A stretch of 64,000 nucleotides of DNA from Thereva unica. Lineage: Eukaryota > Arthropoda > Insecta > Diptera > Therevidae. Within the stretch, counting starts at the first letter, position 1; every line of letters begins with the position of its first letter. Position numbers and translations under genes: made by a program. Location: positions 61,811,922-61,875,921 of the forward strand of contig OX465282.1 of NCBI GenBank assembly GCA_949987705.1. The letters run 5' to 3'. The notes under the pieces were generated by a model. That model ran no database searches and had not been told where the DNA came from. It saw nothing but the letters and a program-made list of their open reading frames with translations. Positions 22,482 to 33,400 of this stretch are shown piece by piece.

Positions 22482-22824
22482 CGTTGTAAAATCAATCGAA
22501 TTAATATTGAATCAATGATTTCCAAATATGATTGGGCCCCAATGCTGAAAAATATGAATTTAACAATGTTTTGTATTTAATTTGAAATTAATAATTTCCT
22601 CCGTTAATTCAATAAAATAACATTTTGAAACAACTTTCTAAACGTATTAAAAACAAAACGTTTTATTATTGAATTTTAATTATGTGTATTATTGAATTAA
22701 AAATGTTACCGTTTTGAAACAAATCATTTCGTAGTAAAATTAATCTTATAATGCGTTTAATTCAGTAGTTGTTTGATTTTATTTTAATTTAGCCCTTTTT
22801 TAATTTGACAACGTTATATGATTG
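22482..22824. other. AT-rich tail of the CIDE-N unit
   Basis: Noncoding with repeated ATTGAATTAA and TTTTGAAACAA blocks, possibly subterminal repeats of the transposon that carries the two genes before it. It runs into the assembly gap, so no right TIR can be seen. Confidence 0.4.
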
Positions 22825-23024
22825 NNNNNNNNNNNNNNNNNNNNNNNNNNNNNNNNNNNNNNNNNNNNNNNNNNNNNNNNNNNNNNNNNNNNNNNNNNNN
22901 NNNNNNNNNNNNNNNNNNNNNNNNNNNNNNNNNNNNNNNNNNNNNNNNNNNNNNNNNNNNNNNNNNNNNNNNNNNNNNNNNNNNNNNNNNNNNNNNNNNN
23001 NNNNNNNNNNNNNNNNNNNNNNNN
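22825..23024. other. Assembly gap, 200 N
   Basis: Exactly 200 undetermined bases. A round number is typical of a placeholder, so the true distance is unknown. The missing C-terminus of hAT-1 should lie here. Confidence 0.99.
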
Positions 23025-23861
<837 letters not shown>

Positions 23862-24038
23862 TCATAAACGCATTTGTAATGCTTTGCATCCCTGCATCTA
23901 GTCCAAAAAGGCATTGGTAATGCAGGTCAATAGTCCAGAAACGTAATAGATCCAAATTTATGCGCATATTTTAGTGCATAAGCGCAGTTGTAAAAGTGTT
24001 CATGCTTTATCCGTCCATGTTTTGAGAGTTCGCATATT

Positions 24039-24683
24039 ATGGCTGAGCAAAGCGTCGATATTGAAAAGTAAGTATTATAATGTTCGTTTTTTAATTAATA
24101 ATACAATTTATCGGTTTGTAGAGAACAGAGCCCGTGGACTTTCAATCAAATAAAATTATTAATTACAAAACGATTTAAATATGAAGCGGAATTTAATTCC
24201 GGCAAGCGTAAGAAAACTTCTTTGTGGACCTTAGTCCTTGCCGAAATTCGTAATGTAGACGAAGAATTCTATTTTTCGAGAGAAGACATCCACCGAAAAT
24301 TTAATAATTTGCTCATAACTTATAAGCGAATAAAACGGAGGAATCGGGAAACCGGTAGAGGCTCAACAAAGTGGGAATTTTATGAAATGTTCGATGAGAT
24401 GTATGGCTCGAAACATTTCATCAATCCTCCAAAAGACATTCAGGGATCATCCCTAGATTCTGTAGAACCAGAAATGTCTGAGGAGGATGAAGTTCCATCC
24501 GCACCATCAAAAAATTCACCTAAAAGGAAACCTCAGAGGTCCACTTCGGATGTTTTAGAATTTTTGAAGACGCAAGAAGAAGCAGAAGATCGACGACATC
24601 AGGAGCACTTGAAGTTAGACTCCGATAAAATGAAACTTTTAATCAATATCAAAGAACTATTAGAACGAATTTTGGAACAGTGA
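24039..24683 (+). CDS. HarbB partner protein, Myb/SANT-like
   Basis: Exon 1 is 24039-24067 (ATG GCT GAG...), donor GTAAGT; exon 2 is 24122-24683 after a TTTGTAG acceptor. The 54-nt intron keeps phase, giving 196 aa. The N-terminal half has the spaced tryptophans of a Myb/SANT-like or MADF-type domain (PWTFNQIK, SLWTLVLAEI, KWEFYEMFDEMYG), then a Ser/Pro-rich linker and a C-terminal helix rich in Glu, Lys and Leu. Such proteins bind the transposon ends and help the transposase enter the nucleus (known for Harbinger). Confidence 0.85.
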
Positions 24684-25158
24684 AGCATGAAATGTAGTTC
24701 ACCGATAGGGAGAGACGAGACGTTATTTGATGTGGAGAATAGTTTTGATGAATTTTTAATATTTTTGTTAACTTTTTAATATTTTTGTTGTTGAATTTTT
24801 AATATTTTTTGTTTGTTAGTTTTGTGTTTCTTTTAGTTCTCTATGATAAATTTTTAACGAAATAAAAATATTTTAATTTGTTATATACTACTGTTTTATT
24901 CTTGGATCAAATTATTTATCGAGGTTGAAGATTGCAATATACCTATATTGAAGCCATTACTGAATTTAGCAAGTTGCTGCAGAAACTAAATTGTTCATCG
25001 CAGTTTATTACTTTGACTTTGTTGGTGGTTTTACTTTTTAACAAAGAAATCATCTAGAGAAATTTTTATGACTGCAAGTCCCTCGTTTTTACAGATAATT
25101 CAGATTTGAAAAAAAAAAACAAGTATATATGCTTAAAAAAGTGAATATTTATTTTCTA

Positions 25159-26450
25159 CTAACCAGACAACAAGTTGGCAATATTGTCCCTTTTAATTTT
25201 TGCGTCCTCTGATGTATTAGTATTATAATCTAATGTCTCAAAACTATCATTTTCTGAAGTTACATTATTACTCTCACAATCAAGATGTAATCCTTCGCAC
25301 TTTATAATGAAATTGTGAAAAGCAACACATGTAAGTACAAAATATTTAGCCTGATTTAAATTCTGAATGTCTAAATACTTCAATATGCGAAATTTACTTT
25401 TAAGTATACCAAACGCTTGCTCTATGGATACCCTCGTCTTACTATGGCATGTGTTAAATTTTTTTTCTTTTTCATTTAAATAACCGTGGTCCCTATAAGG
25501 AACCATCAAGTACGGGGCCAAAGGATAAGCTGAATCCCCAAGCAAGTGTGCGCCTCCTGGAAGTTCAATTAAATTTTTAGCTAATGCTTTGCCTAAATTG
25601 CTCATGCGCCAAACAGCAGCATCATGTGCTCGTCCAGGTATTCCAAAAAATACGTCAGTAAATATACAGTTTGCATCACATACGGCCTATAAATTTAAAT
25701 TAAAAGTAACACTGATCACGGTTTGTATCATTCGAAAATACCCATACCTGCAAAAGAAAAGAGTGAAATCCTTTCCTGTTGTAATAACTTTCAACATTTC
25801 GTGACGGAGCGGGAATTGGGATATGGGTCCCATCTACGCAACCCACTACAAATGGGAAAGGATTTTTCGTTAAATGTTGAAATTCCTCAATGATGGTAAC
25901 ATAATCAGACGAAGAAGGCCATTTAATAAATTGCTTTCGCATTTTATATACTATACTTGTGATTTTAATGACACAATTATACGCGGTACCTCTTCCAATA
26001 CCGAAACGGTCAGCGACGTCCCTATAGCTACATTGATTCGATAATTTCCATATTGTTACGTATAATCCTTCTCTTAAACTTATTGGTGGCCTTCCTGTCC
26101 AAGCATTTTTCCACGACGGCATTAATTTCAAGATTAATTTCTACAAACAAAATAATAATAATTATTTGATCTTATAACAAAATTTTCTAAATTCGTACCT
26201 CAAAAGTTGCTTCCATTCGAAAATGTCCTTTAAAAACATCATTAGGATATGTTTCTATTATTTTAAAAAAGCCTCTGCTTTTTGGAATATTTCTCCGCCG
26301 GTTACTGGATTGGAAAAGTATAACTTTTTTCAATATTTTCTTTTTATTGCTTTTACGTCGAACATGACATTCCTCTATTAAGGTATTTAATAAGAAACCA
26401 AATAAAAATTTTTTGTTCACGTTACTAATCATTGTAATATTTTTTCTCAA
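25159..26450 (-). CDS. HarbB transposase (DDE_4 type), intact, three exons
   Basis: Exons 26199-26450, 25748-26140 and 25159-25686 are split by introns of 58 and 61 nt with GT/AG borders and unbroken phase, giving 390 aa. Order: N-terminal region (RGFFKIIETYPNDVFKGHFRM), a helix-turn-helix (YRDVADRFGIGRGTAYNCV), VGCVDGTHIPI (Asp), LLGDSAYPL (Asp) and SIEQAFGILKSKF (Glu), so the triad is complete. The length is usual for the family. It cuts and joins DNA at the TIRs. No stop or frameshift was found, so this copy may still be functional. Confidence 0.9.
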
Positions 26451-27157
26451 ATTAATTCTTTAAGTGCTGCGAAGCTGTCCATAAACGCATCTGCAATCCT
26501 TTGGCAGTTCATGCTTTTTTATGTTTACATGCAGTGCTGCCACTGCACATATGCATAAATGCTTTTATGCTTTGACGTTTATGAACGCACCCAAATGCAG
26601 ACGAGAAATAAGCTCTTTTTCAATATCATCTGCAAGATCTTGAATACGTCGGGCAACTGTATTGTTTGATAATGGCACCATATCAATCTTTTCTACAGAT
26701 TTTTCATCTTCAAACATACACAATACAATATCTTTCACACAGGGCATAATAAGTGTTTCTGCTATGGTGTGTGGTTTACCAGCGAGGGCTATACGGTAGC
26801 TTACTTTGTACGAAGCTTCATTTGCTTTTTCATTGTTTGTTTTTACAATTTTCAGCATGGATAACTTTGTTTTTTCCAATTCCTCAAGTTTTCGTTTAAA
26901 AAAATCTAATGGTTTATCTTTGTGGTCGGGATGATTCGTTACCAGATGTCTTTTAAGTTTAGTTGGTGCAAGACAAGCGTTCGACAATTTTTGAAAAAGA
27001 ATTTTAAATTGGATCGAATAAAATCGAGAACTATTTATTAATCTTTATTTATAAATCTTTTTTTTTATAAATTATTTATTTACAAAAAGTTCGCGGAACC
27101 CCTGCTCTCAGTCCACGGAACCCCAGGGTTCCGCGGAACACAATTTGGGAAACGCTG

Positions 27158-27776
27158 ACTTAGACATTCTTGCTCTTTTATTTGTGGTGTTCCCATTAGC
27201 TGAACAAATTATTACAGGTGTAGACGGTTCATTTGCGTAGAATATTGATTCTTCTTCACTTATTGTATGAGTTCCAATTTCTTGAGGATCAGTTTGTTCC
27301 AAAGAACTAATCAAATACTCTATTGGCGGATCTATTGAATGTTTTGAGCCATAAGCCTCATCCATAACATAAAAAAAATTCCAATAAGTTGCATCTCTGC
27401 CAGTTTCTTTGTTGCGTTTTTTAATACTTTTATAAGTAATGCTAATATTAAGAAATTTTCTCATAATTTCTTCCTTTGTAAAGGGAAAACCATCATCAGT
27501 CTTTATAATTTCAGCTTTTACTCTTTCCCATAAGACCGACTTCTTTTTTTCCCCCGATTTAAACTCATGCTCATGTTTGAGACGTACGTTTATTAATTAT
27601 TTAATTTGTTGTGTAGTCCAATTTTTTGTCCTGCCAAAGAAATTTATTTATAAATATGCCCTTATAATTATAATTTTATAAATCCACTTACTTTTCGCCT
27701 TTATCGAGTTCCATTTTTCTTCTGCAATGTAAAATTTTTTTTTCTTTTTTGACGTTTTTATTTTGATACTAAGCAT
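27158..27776 (-). pseudogene. HarbC partner protein, Myb/SANT-like, truncated
   Basis: Exon 1 27692-27776 (lysine-rich, ends at GTAAGTG) and exon 2 from 27632 down to the hAT-1 edge at 27158. The domain resembles that of HarbB (NWTTQQIK, VLWERVKAEI, YWNFFYVMDEAYGSKH). One TAA stop stands in frame after NWTTQQIK, and hAT-1 removed the C-terminus. Seen with HarbB, it shows related Harbinger lineages in the same nest. Confidence 0.7.
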
Positions 27777-27943
27777 CAAGAAATTCGGTGATGCCAGGTT
27801 TGCTTGATTTATATGCATCGCATATCGTAACAATGCGTTAATGAAGTCAGAATCATCGCATCATAATGCGCAACAAAGTTTTTGAATTTTTGACGTGCAT
27901 CAGTTTAGCAAATATTTGCATCACTGCCTTTTTGAAGTTACCC
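27158..27943 (-). mobile_element. HarbC: Harbinger fragment, cut by hAT-1
   Basis: The right edge at about 27943 is where Gypsy-3 RNase H coding sequence stops; on the minus strand it begins GGGTAACTTCAAAAAGG, similar in form to the HarbB terminus. Only the partner gene remains to the right of hAT-1; the transposase half would lie beyond the left end of hAT-1, in or past the gap. Confidence 0.6.
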
Positions 27944-29530
27944 ATTGTCTTGGGACAAAATCGCTCCTACTGCAAACTGGCTTGCATCGGTTTGAACCGT
28001 AAAGGTTTTAGTGAAGTCAGGATACCTTAAAATTGGTCCAGTCCAAATGGCATACGAAGGAACTCGTAATGTCCTCCTTCAACGCTGAACGCTGTCTTAT
28101 GTATATCTTTTTCTGCTACCTCTATTTGGTAGAAGCCCTTTGCTAAATCAAAGGTGGAGAAGTATTGGCATTTGGCATCTGCCAAGTTTCTCTAATATTT
28201 CATCTACTATATTCGGCAGGGGATATTTGTCATCGGTGGAGGTTTCATTCAACATTCTATAGTCGATGACCAACCTCCATTTGCGTTTACCGCTCGAGTT
28301 TAATACTTAATTGTTTAAGTATTTAAAAAAACAATTTTTTCTTGTAAATAAACAAAGTAAAACCACAGAAACACTTTGTTCCTTAATTACAGTTTATTAA
28401 ATAAATTTTTAAAAGATTAAGCTCTCTTCGGAGTGCTTTTACAAATTTATGTTATACGATTTATTTAAAACGATCTCTTCGGAGTCGTTAACGAATCACG
28501 GCGGTCTTAAGACTAATTATTGAAATTGATTTGATCGATTCCGATACTTCATGAATTTTTGACCCTTGTACTCTACTTTAACTTTTCAAACGGAAATGCT
28601 TATTCTTGCATTTCCGATTTTTATTCAAAATTTCGAAATCAATTTTTGTGGTTACTGGAAAATAATTACCAATCCATTTTTGGGGGAGTGTGCCGGAAAC
28701 GATCGTCGTTCATGAAATATGAGAATTGCAAAATATGGACTGATTATTGGTTTTGCTTACCAATAATTAGTCCATTCATGATATCTTTGCGGAGTTGTTT
28801 GGGAGCAACATAAGTCACGTTGCTTTCATGCAATTTTATATTATTTTCATCGTGACTTATGTTTGATACCATAACTCTCGCGTCTAGTTTTTTTGGAACT
28901 ATCCAAACTGGTGCCGAATAGGGAGAGTTGCTATGCCTAATTATTTTCTTTTCCAACATTTATTTTAATTGCGATTGTACTTCACCCTTGTGAATGTACG
29001 GGTATCTATAAGTTTTAGCAAAGACCGGGGCTGAGTTTGTTGTACGGATTTCATGCTTTATCACATTCGTGAAAGTAAGGCCGGAGTCTTCCCTATAGTC
29101 TCGCTTCCCTTCGCTATAGAGCATTTCTCGCTCTTCATGATTTAAGTGGTCCATTCGGATTTGTTCGAGTATAGGTTTTCGGCCTTGCTCTTCCATGACA
29201 TTAAAATTTTCCTCAGTAATCGGTATACACTCTTGAGTATGCAGAGTTACTGATTTTTCTGAATTGCCTTGAATTTCCATAATCCCTTCTAAATTGTAAT
29301 CAGAAACATTGTAAATACCTTCTTGGATCTAATTTTTCCGTCATGGGTTAATGTATTATTTGTAAAGGCTAGGCCATCCTTTTGTCGAACTGGTATGTCG
29401 ACATTAAAATATCCCTCGTTTTTAAAGTAGTATAATTTTGAGATATCATCACTCTCGAATTGTAAAGGAATAGATTGTTTCCCTATTTTGAGTTGAGTTT
29501 CTTCATAATCAACTTTCGCTTTTACTGCAG
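27944..29530 (-). mobile_element. Gypsy-3: errantivirus-like pol fragment
   Basis: Read on the minus strand: end of protease, RT (with a solo LTR inserted) and start of RNase H, where HarbC cuts it. An internal deletion joins LRMPFGL of RT to RNase H ([16 protein letters not shown]), so the YxDD region is gone. No LTR of its own remains. Confidence 0.8.
27944..29530 (-). pseudogene. Gypsy-3 protease-RT-RNase H remnant
   Basis: Protease end (KVDYEETQLKIGK near 29510), a linker (MDHLNHEEREMLY; KTYRYPYIHKGEVQSQLK), RT start (MLEKKIIRHSNSPYSAPVW), then the solo LTR, then [15 protein letters not shown] and [16 protein letters not shown], then the deletion and [13 protein letters not shown]. Several frame changes and a stop at 28959 are present. 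The wording of these motifs is that of errantivirus pol. It is inactive. Confidence 0.8.
28298..28876 (-). repeat. Solo LTR of errantivirus type (579 bp) with 4-bp TSD
   Basis: Ends AGTT...AACT and a perfect 4-bp duplication CTCG (28294-28297, 28877-28880). AGT...ACT ends and 4-bp duplications are the errantivirus rule. No internal region exists, so it arose by LTR-LTR recombination. It sits in the RT of Gypsy-3; removing it and one CTCG restores the LDASGKRKW reading. A 12-bp-stem hairpin (GATTATTGG/CCAATAATT) lies at 28740-28773. Confidence 0.85.
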
Positions 29531-29629
29531 GAACAGAATGTGCAGCTTGCCGCTGCCGCCGTAGCTGTTACCGTCGCTGCCGCTTCCTTCGCCGCGCAGA
29601 TTGAGGCTTTGATGAACAGAATGATGTAG
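29531..29629 (+). pseudogene. Alanine-rich Gypsy gag scrap
   Basis: A short reading, EQNVQLAAAA... ending in TAG at 29629, shares a 31-base identical block with the gag of Gypsy-4 (44209-44239, opposite orientation). It is a gag remnant of that family next to Gypsy-3, or a tandem GCC-type expansion retained from it. Confidence 0.5.
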
Positions 29630-30104
29630 AAAGGTGCAAAATTCAAGCTGTCATTTTTATAAAGTTGTTGCTTTAAGAAATATTGGTTAAATCATTTTCA
29701 AGTTTAAATAAATGGACAGTGAACAAAGATTACTTTTTCTAATCGACTCAATGAAGTTCTGCTATTTAACCCTTTTATTATTGAAGGAAAAAAAAAAGCG
29801 GAGGAGATAGTGGGTTAGATCAGCGGTCGCCAAACTTTTTGACCTCACGGACCAGTTAATTCACAATTTAAATCCCGCGGACCACTAATAGGATTTTAAG
29901 TGTTAAATATATTTATAAAAATAAAATTGTTATCAAAGAACACATAAAATGTACCTAGTTAATAAAATGAAACTATTAATAGTAACCAAGTTATGAAAGC
30001 TTTATTAATAAACCATAATAAAATAAATAAAATAAACAAAAATTGTACAAACAAAACAATTAAAAGATGGTTTAAATATATCAAACCTTTAGCGTTATAC
30101 ATTC

Positions 30105-32059
30105 CTAGTGTGATGGATATTCCTGCTTACTTGAAATAAGATTATGGATATTTGGATCCAATGTTGTTACTGCAAGACGGAGAACTGAATTTATTTCAAC
30201 CCGAGATCGGTACCGTGTTTTGATGACTGTGACAGATGAAAAGGCCTTTTCACATAAATAAGTTGTAGAGAATTGAATCAGAATTTTCATCGCCTGTTCA
30301 CTAAGCAAAGGGTATTCACCTTTTTTGGAAAGCCAAAACTGAGGTCTTGATAAGGATAAATGAAATTTAAATTTAAGAGTTTCGTCGAACGATAGGTCGA
30401 TGAGGCTTTCTTTTAGATGCATGCTTAACTTACTATCCTGAATGTTCGCTGCAAACGGATCTATTATCCACATATTACCATGTCTGGGATCTTCATTCTT
30501 TGGGTAATAACGAGCAAAAGATTCTGAAATTGATTCCAAGTGCTTTTTAACTGGGGTTACCACTTGCTGGTTAACATCATTCTTCTTCAAGTATTCATCA
30601 AAATTAGAAAACATTTGCAGATCGTCTTCAGCCAACAGCGTTTGCCACAGTAATATTTTCTTTTGAAACGCATCCATTTTACTTCGTAGTGTGAACACGT
30701 CCTTAAGTTGTCCTTACAAAGATATGTTTAGTTCATTTAACAGGGAAAAAATATCTGCCAGGTATGCAAGCTTTGCTAGCCATTCATTGTCGGACAAGTA
30801 TTTTTGCAATTTCGGATTATTTTGCTGCTGGAAAAATAATTTGACTTCTTCCCCCGAGGCGAATAGTCGGGTCAATATTTTGCCCCTCGACAGCCATCTC
30901 ACCTTAGCATGACGAAGAAGATGAGTATACTCGGAACCCATTTCTTCGCAAAGTGCCTCAAATATTCGAGAATTGTCGAATTTGTGTCGAATTTGCTTTA
31001 TAATTTCAATGACATTTGATAATACTTCGTGTAATTCTGGTGACATTTTTTTCGCTGCAAGTTGTTCTCGATGTATAATGCAGTGTGTAGATAAAATGTC
31101 TGGGTGACCAATATTCTTCACCTTTACAACAACTCCTGAAAGATGTCCAGTCATATTTGCGGCACCATCTGTGCAGATCCCAATACATTTTTTCCAATCA
31201 ATTTCATGTTCCCGGAAATAACTATTAAGTGCTTCAAAAATCTCAGAGCTGGTTGTTCTACCCGGCAAATTAAGCGAACAAAGTAGTTCTTCATGTACCT
31301 CTCCTTCACACTCAACCCTCACAAAACAAAGAAGAAGTGCTTTGTTTGTAATGTCCGTAGATTCGTCAAGTTAGATTGAATAAAATGAAGAATTTTTCAC
31401 CATTTTTATTATCCTGATTTTCAATGTCTTCGGCCATATCTTCGATTCTGCGCTTGATAGTATTATCAGACATAGGAATTACTTTTAATTTCTGAACAGC
31501 CTGCATTCCCAAAATCTGTTCACAGGCTTTTAACATGCATGGCTTAATTAATTCTTCTCCAATCGTGTACGGCTTTTTGCATTTCGCGATCTGATTTGCT
31601 ATGAGATAGGAAGCCTTTAGTAATGATAATGATTTATCTTCCATGGTCATTTTTCTTAAAGCCATAACTTACTTGTGCATATGTATTTTCATGCATTCTT
31701 TTAAAATATTCTAGCGGTTTTTTTGCTAAATCCGGGTGTTTTGAATTCAAGTGTCTTTCAAGTTTTGAAGGTTTTAATGCATCGTTAGATAGGCTTTCAG
31801 AACATACAACACAGAGAGGCCGTGGATACAGCTCACTGTCAGGTTTTTCAATGAATCCAAATTTTAAGTAGTAGGAATGATATTTTCTTGATACTTTGTG
31901 TTTTTTCATCTCTCCACCTTCTGTTCCAACGTGTTTCCTAATGGTGCCTGATGAAGACTGTGGAGGGTCTGATTTATTGATCAGTTCACGGTTAGGTGAA
32001 GTATTATTAATGTTATTATTATCGTTCTCATTACTTTTTGCATTACTAAAGAAATGCAA
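30105..32059 (-). pseudogene. hAT-2 transposase (SCAND3/ZBED-like), frameshifted
   Basis: From the right: Asn-rich start, BED finger (CVVCSESLSNDALKPSKLERH...H), helical region (YTIGEELIKPCM), LDESTDITNKA (Asp), GICTDGAANMTG (Asp), [21 protein letters not shown] and the C-terminal dimerisation region (TTYLCEKAFSSVTVIKTRYRSR). Frame changes lie near 31650 and 31360 and a break near 30700. The DDE residues are present. It is related to but clearly distinct from hAT-1. Confidence 0.85.
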
Positions 32060-32425
32060 AATATTCTTTTGCTTTTTTCACTTATTATAGGTTTAATTTA
32101 TTTGAATCTAAAATAAAATAAAAAGAAATTTAGAAAAGTCAAACTCATGTTATCCCAATAAATATCAAATAAAAGAAAATATGTACATGGTTAAGATTTA
32201 AGATCATACCTGTTTTAAATCTATGTGTCAATATATAAAAGTCCGTAAAGAAAGGGTTCGTTCAGCTGAGGCCGAAGAGAGAACAGGCCGTAGGAATCGC
32301 CTTTTTAAAAGAAATGTGCAACTATTTTAAAGAAAAAAAAAAAACTAACCGCTTCGCACAGAAAAAACTGCTTGCTGAATACTACTACTGCCGTGCTGCC
32401 GGCTACTCGTACGGTGAGGTAGGAC

Positions 32426-32880
32426 CACTGACATATAGGAATGGACTGCTGATTGACAATGCTGAATGGCACCATTTTCTCCAGAAATAAAAAACCTTTT
32501 TTATGTAAACAAAAAATTTTCTTCGAATTTAGGAGAAAATATGTATGTAATAAGATGTCTGTTATAATTAATAGAAATAAATTTCCATCGCTTATTTTTA
32601 TTTATTAGCAGTTTGTTCATTAAATAAATGTATTTATTTCAAAGCTGTGACGGTTATTTCTCCTGTTTAAAGAACTTTTCAAAATAGCTCAAGAGAGAGA
32701 CAGAAGAACAAGAACTATGTCTCTCTATTTTTTTTCTTATTATGTTTATATTGCTGACATGCGCTGATGATTAAAGTTCATTGGAATTTAACGTAGGAGC
32801 GCGACAGCAATAGTTTTTGGTGCCATTTTTTTGTATGGGACTTTGCTCATGTAGCAGTCCATTATTATACTACTAGCGAA
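32426..32880. mobile_element. Possible MITE in hAT-2, related to hAT-4
   Basis: CACTGACATATAGG...AATGGACTGCT...GGCACCATTTT at the left and its inverted counterpart near 32830-32876 bound about 450 bp. The same terminal blocks bound hAT-4 at 41428-41964. No TSD could be read, so limits are approximate. It lies in the noncoding 5' region of hAT-2. Confidence 0.55.
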
Positions 32881-33199
32881 GAGTGCGCAGCAAATGTGGC
32901 CTGTTCACCCGTCGGCCTCGGTTCAGAACGGAACGCTATTAGTTATTAAAAATAAATATTATGAAGTGTGAAAATTGAGGTTATGTATTGACGTAACCGT
33001 GCAATTATTAAAATGAAAAGTTTGGTACTTACGGTGTGTTCTATTGTTTAATGTAGATACTCAGCAGTATATTAATATTAAAACTGACTCCAATAACTCA
33101 CATTAAAAAACTTGAAACATTCAGCAGCAGTACGACTTATCTCCCGCGGCGTTATTCTACGCGCAGAGATTCTGCGGACCAGCGAAATTTTCTCGCGGA

Positions 33200-33400
33200 C
33201 CACCACTTAGGGAACCGTTAGGTTAGACCACTATACCAACATAGAAGACAGTTTGGTTTTTATGAGAAAACTTTTTTGTTTATAAAACATGGGTGGTCCG
33301 CAGACCACCACTTAGGGAACCGTTGGGTTAGACCACTATACCAACATAGAAGACAGTTTGGTTTTTATGAAAAAACTTTTTTGTTTATAAAACAGAACGA
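33200..33400 (+). repeat. 105-bp tandem duplication across the hAT-2/HarbD border
   Basis: The last 20 bases of hAT-2, its TSD and the next part of the HarbD transposase (33200-33304) are repeated directly from 33305 on with a few differences. The second copy continues into the transposase. The duplication therefore happened after hAT-2 inserted. Confidence 0.85.

Larger units (their letters stand above)
29821..33220 (-). mobile_element. hAT-2: BED-finger hAT transposon with 8-bp TSD
   Basis: Left end CAGCGGTCGCC, right end (inverted) TAACGGTTCCC; TSD GGTTAGAT (29813-29820) and GGTTAGAC (33221-33228), one mismatch. Length 3400 bp. Its transposase occupies 30105-32059; the remaining 1.1 kb on the right (32060-33170) is the 5' region and holds a MITE-like inverted repeat. 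It lies in the HarbD transposase. Confidence 0.85.
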
